Position numbers and translations under genes: made by a program
Notes under the pieces: model-generated
The model's database searches: none
What the model was told of the DNA's origin: nothing
Seen by the model: the letters and a program-made list of their open reading frames with translations, nothing else
Assembly (NCBI GenBank): GCA_010279815.1
Contig: QEOQ01000688.1
Location: 1,056,412-1,120,411, forward strand
Length of the DNA stretch: 64,000 nucleotides
Source: Brachionus plicatilis
Taxonomy: Eukaryota; Rotifera; Eurotatoria; Ploima; Brachionidae
Direction: 5' to 3'
Shown here: positions 44,201 to 56,200 of the stretch, piece after piece
Layout: each line of letters starts with the position of its first letter
Numbering within the stretch: position 1 is the first letter of the stretch

Positions 44201-47200
44201 TTATTTTACAAAAAATCTTAAGTTCTAGCTTATCTGTCATTAATTGATGTCCATTTCTCAGTCGCCTTTAATCTTCAAAACAGAATTGAACTTATGGCAT
44301 AATTCTGAAATTAAAAAAATGATTTTTTTTCTCTAAAATCAGTACTTTTTGTCAACGAAAGATCAGCAATTTAAAAATTCGATTAGTAGAAAGAATTAAA
44401 AAATTGTTTTAGCATTGTTTGGATGGTCCAAAAAATCAAGTTTAAGTTGGCCTTATTTCCAAGGACAGTAGCTATCTAGTTGATTACATTTAATTTTTTT
44501 ATCTTTTTCAATAATTAGATTTTAATACACAGTTCAAATTTTGAAGCTATTTTTAGAAAGTTATTATTATTTATTTGTTTTTCAGTTCGAGCATAAGCTC
44601 CTTCAGATAAAAAAGAAATTAAATAATAAAAACAGTTTTAAAATGTTTTAAATTTGAAGTAAGTTTTGTTCATTTATTAAATGAGAAATATTTATTAAGA
44701 TGAGAGAGCATAGACAATGAGAATATTAAAAAGCAAATATCCTTTCTGTACTTTTTCTAAATTCAAATTTATTTGGCACTGTTCCTCTTTCTGTACTTTT
44801 TGTTAATTTTAATTTGGACAAAGTACAGAAAGTACAAAAAGGAAAAGTGCCAAATAAATTAAAATTTGGAAAAAGTACAAAAATGAAAATATTTTTTTAA
44901 TATAATTCTAATTTTCTATCCGTTAGATGAAAAACAAAAATAATAAAAAAAGAATTGTTTAGTTAGGAAATAAAAGGAGTTGGGAAAATAAATGAATAAA
45001 AATAATATGAGAATCAGAAAGAAAAAAAAACATGGATATAATGATAATAATAATAAAAATAAGGCAATGGATAAAAGATGACTAAAAGCCAGTCTCTGAC
45101 GGAGTGCAAGGATTAGTTGCACTATAGTAGCATGTAAAATCAATTTTGTTAGCTTTAAAAAAATTATCAAGTTTGTTTTTAAAACCATATATAGTTTCTT
45201 ATTTAAATAATAATTTATAGTTTCTTGTTCAACCACTTCTCTTGGTAAAATATTCCAAACATATGCTATCCGGTTTGCAAAAAATTTGGTTCTTGGAATG
45301 CAGTTTCGAACTAGTTGTTTTTCAAACCCATAATTTTGACTTGTAGTACCGTAATGGTTAGATAACTTATTTAGAGGAAGATGCCATTCAACTTGATCTA
45401 TATTTTTTACTATTTTAAATTGTTCAATTAGATCACCTCTTAGTCTCCTCTTCTCGAGACTGGTGAGATTTAGTTTTACCAAACGATCGTGGTATTCGAG
45501 GTTTCTTAACTCACCTATGATTTTAGGCGCTCTTCTTTCAACCCCTTCAATACTGTTAATATCTTTCTTAAAATATGGATTCCAAACTTGGACTGCATAC
45601 TCTAAAAGAGGTCTTACTAAAGATATATAAAGTTTTTTAATTGTTAATTTATCGCGATATGATCTTAAAAGTTAGATAATTTTATTAGCTACATAGAGGA
45701 GTAAGATTCGGAGCATATCTAGAATGGAAGCCTCTTTGGTACTCCGAGACAAGTCTATTAGTCAATGAATCTAGAGCGCCAAAGTGCTTGTGATTTAGTA
45801 TTTAATTTAAGACTTAGAACATAGAAGAGATGAAATGGTGATTTAATTAATGGTACTTATTTTCAAGTTAAGTAGTAAGAGCTAAACAATGTATTTAACT
45901 CCGCCCTGCCTATTCCTCTTGATTGTCCGATTCATAATCGAATTTGTTTAATTAACAGTTTTTTTTNNNNNNNNNNNNNNNNNNNNNNNNNNNNNNNNNN
46001 NNNAAAAAAACATGATCGAATGGCAATCAAACGCACAAACACACACACACCACACAATCTAGCTTAAGAATAAATATGTTTTTTTTTAATTTCTTTTTGC
46101 TAAATTACTAAGACGAAAAGTTAAAGTTTCGAATTAAATTGATTTATTCTAATGCGGCTGTATATTATAATAAATAAATATTCGATTAATAACAATAATA
46201 ATTAGAAGAATAATAATTACTCTCTTCATCATTTCTCTCTTTCTCTTTCGCTCTCATATTTCGTACTAAATATTTATCTATGCTAAACTTGATACTCACT
46301 CAAAACAAAATGCTCACTCTGTCCAAATTCGTCATTTTTAATTTTTTTTGTTCTTATTTGAAGAAAATGTTGCCAATGAACTAATCGTGCTAGAGCCCAT
46401 AATCAAAGGCCGTGAGTTATTCGCATCTGAATGCAAAGACATTTACCCATCCAGTTTCATCAAGTAAGCTTGCCTATTCTGTTTGCCCGCACAAAAAACT
46501 CACCGCTCTTCAATTAACAGAGGAAAGTGTAGAGTCATTCACTACCAGGACATACTCGAAGCGAAACACTTCAAGCCGTTCGCGGACACATTCTTTTGCA
46601 TATTGACGTACAACCCCGAAGCTAGAAGGCTGGCCAACACTCAGGGCGAGATCCGAGTCGGGCCGAGTCACCAGGCCAAGCTGCCGCCATGCGTCGCCGA
46701 TCCGAGCGCCGAGCAGCCGGCCGACGAGAGCGACAAGTGGGAGACGTGCACTTGGCGATACAAGTCGATCAGCGACGCCAACCTGCTCACGTATCTACAG
46801 GCGGCGCGCAGCATTGCGGCCTTCGCGGGCATGTGCGACCGCGGCAACGCCGACGACATGTACGACGCGGCCCAGTCCGACTCGACCACCATTTACGCCA
46901 TCGACGTGCTCCACGACATGCAGTACGACACTAGCAAAGCGCTGCAGTACTTGGTCAAAAATCCCATGTCGGCCAAGGCCATGGACAAGAAGTGGACCGA
47001 CGACGACCAAAAAAAGTTCGTCAAAGGCCTGAGACAGTATGGCAAGAATTTTTTGCGCATCCGCAAAGAGCTGCTCGCGCACAAAGACACGCCCGACCTT
47101 GTCGAATTCTACTACTTGTGGAAAAAGACGCCGCAGGCCGTGAACGGACGACCGCGGCGACGATTCACCCGGCCCGTCTCATCCAACAAACGAGCAGCTA

Positions 47201-50200
47201 ATACATCTAACGCCAACAATAGCAAAAAGCCAAACGAGCAATTTTCAGGCGGCTCCGAAGTCGACTCGGACAACAACGAGTCCGACGAGTCGTCCGAGCA
47301 AAAAACAATCACCAACAATGCCAATCAATGCACCAATTGTTTCACTACTTGTAAGACAGTTTTTTTTTACGTTTTTTTTTTTTTTTTCTTACCGCAGGTT
47401 TTTGATTGTGCCTTGGCAAATTGAACAAAAATTTTGACATTTCAAAAAAATTAAATTTAAGAGGAAAAAAGACAAAAATTAAGTCACCACTTGGAAGTTG
47501 ATTGAATTTGATTTAAAAAAAAAAAGAAATTGGATTTTTTTTCCTAAGGAGAAAATTTTTTCTCTATCTCTTGAAATAAAAAATGGCACAATATTAATTT
47601 TATCATAAAAAATTTTTTATTTAACAAAGGCTTTAATTTTTTTTTTTAATTATAACTGAATCCTCCTTTTTTGAAAAAATAATATCAGTTAAGGTATTGA
47701 ACTCAATGAGGACGTATGATATCGAGCCTAGAGCGATTTAATTTTTGGCCTTCCAATCACCTTCATAAACTTTAGCTTTCAAATCTCTCCAAAAATCTTC
47801 GATTGGTCGTGCTTTTGGTACATTTGCTGGATTCACTTCTTTGGCAACATACCTTATATTTTTATCTAACATTCTGTACCATATTCGCATAATGAGATGA
47901 TGCTAAGTCGAGCCAAAGTATACAATTGCCATCCTGATAATATTCTTTAATCATTGGTTCAAGTCGTTTCTTAATACACTCACCAAGGTAGACATGTTGG
48001 CCCGATATATGATTGAAATAGGCTCTAAGTTTAGCAACCATTAGTTTCGTCGCAATTTTAGCAGATCTTGCACTTTCTTTTTTTTTCTTGAAAGTTTTAT
48101 CTTTTTCTTTAACATCTAGCCAACGATAAACAGAACGTTTTTTGTTTCTAAGATCAGTGAATCGCCTTAAACTTTAGTTTTTGGCAAATCTTTTTTTACT
48201 AGCAACTTATCGAAAATTCAACTTTATGATATAATTTTTATTTATTTTAAAGCTAAGATCAGCCTGATTTAAAATTTTTGAAAAAATTTGGAAAATTCAT
48301 GTCCACTTTTATTATAAATTAAACTAAACTTTTGAATATGAAGGAGAGACTACAATCTGATATTAGAATCAGATGAAGAAGAATAACCAAGGCAAAATGT
48401 TATTTATTGTACATTTTTATATTTTTACATTTTTACATTTTTGAGAGAAGAAAAAAAAATCTCAAAATCAAAAAATCTAAAAAAATTTTCATTCAAGAAA
48501 AGTAATAATAAATTCGCAATTAATTAAAAGAGATTTTCAAAAAATTATCCTTGGTTTTTACATTTAAATTTTTCTAAAACTCCTTTTTAAGTAATTGCGA
48601 ATTTATTATAACTTTTCTTGAATGAAAATTTTTTTAGATTTTTTGATTTTGAGATTTTTTTTTTCTTCTCTCTAAAATGTAAAAATGTAAAAATATCAAA
48701 ATGTACAATAAATAACATTTTGCCATAATCAATGGTTTATTCGACTATAGTAGTATCATTAGCCGCCAATTGCTGAGATCTGAATTTGTCAAACTTGTCT
48801 TTGAATGTATTTGTTGATTTTTCAGAAACTACAGTGTCCGGTAGCTCGTTCCATAACGAAGCAACTCTGTTCGTGAAGAAGTTTTCTCTAGGTTTTGACA
48901 AGCAGAGTTGCTTCCTGAGTCTTGGTTTTTTACGTAGATTCATCGATGAGTGATTGATTTTAGGAGTTTGGCTTGAACCTGCGAAGGCATGCAGGTGAAC
49001 AGTGCTCTGTTTACTGACAATTTTGAAAAGTTGGATTGCATCCCCCCTTTCCTTCTACTTTCAAGCGTAGGGATACCAATTTTTGCTAATCTTGAGAGAT
49101 AATTGAGATTTCTGAGACTTTTGTGTCATTTTTTTTTCTACACCCGTTATCTCTAACTTTAATTCATTGACAAATAATGTACATTATTCAAATAATGCTA
49201 GTTTAAATCTCAATCGAAAAAAATGGGTCTAAATCACAATTAAAAAAAAGAAAAAAAAAAATTTTTTTAGCAAATCTCGTAGATGCTTTAGTAAGGGAAG
49301 GTTAAGAAAATATAGAATGTATTGTAATATATCAAATACAGAAATGAGTCTGGTATTCGACTTATTAAATCTTGATTGGAAAACTGCTGTGTACTCATCT
49401 ACCAGTCTGCTAATCAGTGGAACAGAATTACTCCGTTTTGCCTTTGCATTTTTCCCAATCAACTAGAAAAAATCGACTTGACTCTGTCAATATTGTTTGT
49501 TCATTTTAGTGTTTAATGTCACTTAATGTTGAATGAAGAAGTTTATTGAGTGCAACAGGAATCGCCTAATTTTGAATAAATTGTATTTTTGTAATATTTT
49601 TGTCTGAGAATATGTTTGGACAGAAAAAGAAGTTATCTAAATTCGACTCTTTTAAGAATTTATTAAAACTTTCTAGATTAGAAAAGCTAGAAAAACTGTT
49701 CGCCTTACGTTTAAAGAAAAGCCAAAGTTGGAAGAAAAATGTCTTGGCATTTAGGACCCGTTTCCTTTTCAGATAAAGGTGTAATAATTAATTTAGTAAC
49801 TAAGTTGGTACAAAAATTTAAAAATTAAGATCATTTTCACTAAATTTTAAGTTAAAATAAATTTTTCATTTTAAATTTGTTAGAAAAATTTTTTTTAGGA
49901 TGACTTAAATATTAAATTATTTTATTAAATTAAATTAAATTAAATTAAGAAAAAATAAAAAAAAAAGGCAAAATCATCAGTTGAATCAATTCTTAAGTGT
50001 GATTTGCCACAAGAGATGGTCATGATCCTTTTATTTAAAAGTTGTGAACTTTTTTAGAAAAAGCTTTAAAAAAATTAAAATTGTCACAATTACATTACAA
50101 TCTAAAAGTTCTCATTTTATTTTCTTCCCTAGGATGGTTGCCCTTTATTATCAATCTCTACAACCTTATTGTACATATTTGGTCTAAAATTGTTTATCTG

Positions 50201-53200
50201 TAGATTGAAAAAGCTTCGGCCTCCAAGTCTTATTCAATCAAAATTTAGGCTAAAATTAATTATCCAGTCCACTTATTAGTTTTTATATTAATTCAAGTAT
50301 TAACTAATGCCAAATACTGAAAGAATTTCTAAGAATGAAAAAAAATACAAAAGAGTCTTCGTTTTTTTAATTTATTTTTATTTAGCTAATTTAAGAGATT
50401 ATTTTTTCATCTATTTATACTGAGTTAAAGCTCCTAATAGATCACAAAAATAAAATTGAGAAAAAATCAAAAGTAAAAAATAAAAAAAGGCCTATTCTTT
50501 TTGTATCAATAATTTAATTTATTATTTATTTTTTTGTATCTATATAAAATAAATTTTAGCGTATAATTCGATTTTGTTAGGATAAAAATACTTTAGTAGC
50601 AGATTTTCTCTTGTTTTAAAATAGATATAATTAAGAAAGTTTCGAATAATTTAACCAAAACTTGATTCAAGAAAACCCCAAATTATCAATGACTGATTGA
50701 TTTTACCCTATTTTACATTATTTACATTATTTAAAAGATTATATCAATGCAAAAATATTTTTTTTGTTTGAAAAAAATTTAAATATCTTAAAATGACTCC
50801 AAAATACTGGAACCTTTTTCTTTCTTTTTGGTCTTTATCTTTATCTAGTAATTGCTTGAGTATTTTAAATCGGGCATTTCAAAATTTGCTGGAAATGATC
50901 TCATGTCAAAAAAGGTTTTTTAATGAAAAAAAATTATTATTAATCAAAAAAGTTTTTATTTAAAAAAATATATTTTAAATGCATAAAAAATAAAATGATA
51001 AAAAAATTAATTTTAGTTTAAACAACTATTTCGAGCCATTTAAAAATAAAGTTAGCGCATTTTATAATTGTCTGTCACAGTCTCCCATTAGGTTCGAAAT
51101 TTTAATGTCGAAAAATTGATAATCCGGAATTTAAAAAAAATACAAAATTGATTTATTAATGTTACTTTTTAAACAGAAATAGCCAAAAATAAATTCAATA
51201 TAAAATTAAATTTTCAAAAATTTGTTCTAAAAAAATTGATCAGTATTTTTAAGTTTATTTTAACATACCTCTCTTTGATGCTTTCTTAAATTCTTAATAA
51301 TAAAAACTTTTTTTACAGATTATTCTATGATTGAAAGTTGAATTAATTTTTAATAATTAACTTTTTATATAAGTTAATTGAGATTATGACGGAATACAGA
51401 AACCATCTGGCACTTAATGTCAGACATAAGAAATAATTAATCATCTAAATATATCATGAAGTAATGGTAAATCGAAATTTGGTCGGATTTTTGAGAATTT
51501 CGGAATTTCTAGGGTCGGATTATCAAGGGAAGACTGCATAAGTTCAAGGCCAAAAATCATTAATCCATTAAGTGCTTTTTATTCAAATTATTATCACAAT
51601 AAGTCATACAAAATAAGAAACAAAAATATATTTTATTTACAGTAACTGGTCAATTTGATGTAAAATTCTGTCTGAAAAAAGTGTGCTCATCCCTTGAGGA
51701 AAAAATAGTCCAGGGATTAGTAATAAAAAAGCTTTGATAAAACAACTTTTTATGGTGTCTTTGGACATGCAGTACGTGTATCTTGAAGTAGCAGTAGCCT
51801 TATGTAAATGTGAACATACTTTTCATGTCATTACATGACTACGGCTGTCCATTATAAGACGTAGATACATTGAAAAAAGGGAGTTAAAATTGTTCAATTT
51901 GGGCTGAATTTAGTGCAATTTTCGGTGAATTTTTTTTGCCAATTTGAAGTTAGCGACCAATTTTTGATGCTCAAGTTGATCAAATCAAACTAAAGCTATT
52001 TAATAAATTTAAATTTTCTAAACGAATTAGTACAGGGGTAAATTTATTGTTTTACCATACTTTGTTGAAACTAAAGGTAAAATCTGCAAAAATCTGCAAA
52101 AAAATAGCGTTTCCAAAACATCGTTTTCCATCTAAAAATGCATTATTTCTATTAAGAAATTACAATTTATTTAAGGCCTATATATCTTTCTTCTGCCATT
52201 TTTTCTTTTTACAGCCAAAAATAATTTTTTACAAGAAAATTTATTCACTTATATTCTAATCGTTTTTTCTTAATGAAAATTTTTTTCCACATCATTTTTT
52301 AAGTTATAAAAAAAGTTACACAGAACCCTTAATAAAACTAGAAGACTTAACAAGTACTCATCAATGAAATATTCTGGAAAAAAAAAGCTATTAAGCTTAA
52401 TTATTTGGATTCCTTGTTTTTCTTTGCCACTTCGAAAATCAATCTAGATGAATTGACAAAACAACAATGCAAAAATTGTTGTGACAACTTAAGGATTTAT
52501 TTTGGTCTTAATTTGAATCTTATCTAAAAGAGATAACAACAGTTTTGAGAATTGAAATCGATAAAAATGAGTGGCTTGAAAGTAGTCGTAGGGTTCACTC
52601 AGGTCAAAACTACAGCACTATCTGAATTTGACGTTTTCACCACAAATTCTTATTCTTCATATATGGAGACCTTGGAAAGCGAAATTAAAAAAATTATTTT
52701 TTTGGCTACCCCCTCTGAAAGATTAGCACCAAAATTATTAGTTGTATCCTTTTAGTTCTAGAAAAATGAATGATTTTGTAAACATTATAAATTATTATTG
52801 TTCAGATTCTTAAAGCTCTTTTTCTAAGCTACAAAATGATAAATTTCTTACCATTTCTTACATGGTTTTACGTAAAATTACTCAATTTTTGGTAAAATTT
52901 TGTAAAAAAAAAGCTAAATTGAAACAGTATCAACAAAATAAACTTTTTAAGCGAATAATATTGTCAATTACTGAATTTTTATAATTAATAAATATTTTTG
53001 AATAGTATGATTTTTTTATATACTATTCGCTCAGTGATTAATAAAAGATCAGTTTTAATTTATTTGACCAAACCCCACCGTCTTTTACTACAATATCTAT
53101 CACCTTTAAATAATTTTTGAAGAATAACATGAAATTAGTAGTAAAAAAATATAAATTTAAGAATGCGTTCATCTAAATTAAATTTATCTTTTGTTTAAGT

Positions 53201-56200
53201 TTTTTTCGCAAAGAGATTTCACAGATATAAACAGATCAAAAATAATAAAAGGTCAAAAAAAGAAAGTTTATTTAATTCGAGAATTTAAAATTATTTTATT
53301 TAATTTAAATTAAAGGTAACAATGTATTGTAACAAAAAACAGTGGTGTTGATCTAGTAAATTAAAACTGATCTTTTCTTATTAATTATTCTATGATTTAT
53401 ATTTTTATTACAATATTTTACAAAATTTTATTAAAAATAATGTTCAAATTAATTAAAAATATTTAGTTCATTCTGCACCTTTTATAAAAGTACTATTATA
53501 AAAAAATATTTTCTGTAAAAAAAATTATTAATTTTGAGCTTCAAAATATGGTCACAATCTTCAACTTTTTATTTTTTTTCCAATTTGTCTCAATCACTTG
53601 CAAAATATTTACCAGTCAAAAACGTAAATAAAAAATATTCTTCTGTAAAAAAATTAATGATAATAATAAAAGTAATAAGCTACAAAAATACCTGAGGAGA
53701 GAGTCTCGCTATGGTAGCTGTTTTTACAAATAAAATAACAATTATAATTATAAATTATTTAGCATTTTTTTAAAAATTTTTTACTAAAAAAAAATATTTA
53801 GCTGCTGAAAAGAAATACTTCTCTTAATTTGTTAATATTTGTTTGATTTGATCATTTTGAGCATAAAAAAATGGTCATAAACTTCAACTTACCATTCTTC
53901 TGCCAATTTGTCTCATTCACTAGCAAAATGTTTACCAATAAGTCAAAAACGTAAATAAAGAATAATTTTCGGCATCTTGAAGTTGATGATCAATTCAAAA
54001 AGTTTGTCTTTTGATATTAAACTAAATCTTTGATTTAATGTAAATAATTCTAATGTAACATGATTTACATGCAATGTAGATTTAGAAAATAAGAAAAAAT
54101 TGAAAAAACATTTTCTCAATCCAATAATAAAATCGATTTTCAATTTAGTTAGCTGATTTTTTGTAAAGTAATATTTTCATTTTATTAGTAATTTGGATTT
54201 TTTTATTTGAATTTTTTTTTAAAAATATAATTGTGAATGCTAAATAAAAAATCTCAAATAAACTCTACAAAAAATCAGATAATACATTTAATTATTAAAA
54301 TCGATGGACTGAGAAAATGTTTTTTCAATTTTTTTTTTATTTTCTAAATCTACATTGCATGTAAAGCATAATACATTACAATTATTTAAATTAAATCAAA
54401 GATTTAGTTTAATATCAAAAGACAAACTTTTTGAATTGAAATGATATTTTGAATTGATCATCAACTTCAAGATGCCTAATTTTCCCTAAAAAAAAATTAG
54501 CTTAAAAATAAAATATCTGTAAAAAAATTAATAATAATAATAAAAGTAATAAGCTACAAAAATACCTGAGGAGATAGTCTTGGTATGATAGCTGTTTTTA
54601 CAAAAAAAAAATAATAATAATTATAAATTATTTGGCATTTTTTTAAAAATTTTTTATTAAAAAAAAAATTGGCTGCAAAAAAAATATTAAGCTGCTGAAA
54701 AGAACTACTTCTCTTAATTTCTTAATATTTGTTTGATTTGATCATTTGAGCATCAAAAAATGGTCACAATCATCAAAAAACTTTCAATTTTTTGCCAATT
54801 TGTCTCATTCACTACCAAAATCTTTACCAATAGGAAAGAAACCTAAATAAAAAATAATTTTCTGTAAAAAAAATTAGTAGTAAAAAATTAGCTTAAAAAA
54901 AAATATCTTTAAAAAAAAAATAAATAATTTTGTGCTTCAAAAAATGGTCCCAAACTTTAACTTGCCATTTTTTTTCCAATTTGTCTAATTCACTTTTGTA
55001 TTGTGTAGCTTCGAAAGACCTGCAAAACGGAGGCCGCGACAACCGACTGTTGTGCTACGACTGCCGAATGTACTACAAAAAGTACGGCGAGCTGCCCAAA
55101 ATTGCGAGCGGAGTGGGCTGCGATGCCAAAAAGTCGAAAGAAATGGCCAAAACATTGGCGAACAACGGCGCCAGAAGCGAGGAATCGACAGATGTCAAGA
55201 GCGAAGAAGTGGAGACAAACGAGAGCACAAGCGCTGGCAACGAGAGCGACTACCAAGACTACGACCAGGACGTGACAGACACCAACATCGAAATGAACGA
55301 GGACGAGAACGGCCCGAGAGCGGAGAAGCGCACCAAAGACCCCGCACAGTCCAACACCACAATGAACAGCGATGTGAACATGAAGGAGTGCGACGACGCC
55401 GACACCGACGCCGACCGTGTCAAACAAGAGGCCCAGGACGACTCGAAAACATTCAAGCCCATCCGCAGCAATTTCTGCGTGAACAGCTTCATTGGCGATG
55501 CCAAGGACACACCGCACGATCTCACCAAAAAGGAGCCCAAGAGCGAAAAGCACTCGCCTCAACCGGTCGCCCAACCGCCACTGCCGCCACCGCAGCCCCC
55601 ACAACCAGTGTCGCCTCACAAAATAAAGCCCGTCGCCGGCTTCATCAACGGCAACAAGCTGTGCGGCAACTCGCCCGCCTTCAACCACTCGTCGTCGTCA
55701 TTCTCGCCAAAGTCAGTTTCGTTCCGACCGCCCTCAACCAAAAGCTCCCAAAACACCACCAACAGCCACCACCACAGCCACCAGGCCGACTCAGACCTTC
55801 CAAATGCCATGTTCCCCTTTGGCCATCCGTTCCTATCGTTTGGACACGGCGCCAACGCCGACCCGCTCTCCGCTTTCAACAATCCGCTCCAAAGTCTAAT
55901 GATGCAGCAGCATCTAAATCAAATGGTGTCGCCCAACTCAAAGTTTGCGCCCACGCCGCCCGTTAACCCGGCCCCGTTCAACTTTTTGTCCTCATCGACG
56001 CCCAACTCGACGCCGCCGCCGCCCGCCAATTTTCAGCAGACCATGGCCGCCATCCAACAGCTGGTCAAGGCCAAAGAGCAGCAGTCGTCCGAGTCGACTT
56101 GTCCGTCGCCGGCGCCCACTTACGACGACCAGCTGTCGCCGCCGCTCTCCGTGCAAATTGTTGTAAATAAGCCGAGCGAATTGATAAAGGCCGACTCGAA

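Larger units (their letters stand above)
41770..46363 (+). other. Atrophin/RERE intron 2
   Basis: 4.6-kb AT-rich intron holding an antisense LINE fragment (44566-45740), a 37-base sequence gap and a short CA repeat near 46030. Nothing else recognised in 41.8-44.5 kb. Confidence 0.75.
47351..55008 (+). other. Atrophin/RERE intron 4
   Basis: 7.66-kb AT-rich intron that has taken up a Tc1-like transposase fragment, two hAT-type MITEs, two LINE C-terminal fragments and a local tandem repeat at its 3' end. I see nothing definable in about 49.65-53.5 kb except a weak relative (near 52600) of the 37.65-kb element's end and TTTTACGTAA-type motifs near 52870. Confidence 0.8.

Noticed and set aside
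52552..52755. 67-residue plus-strand frame in intron 4
   Set aside because: No recognised motif, and it overlaps a weak relative of the inverted end of the 37.65-kb element.
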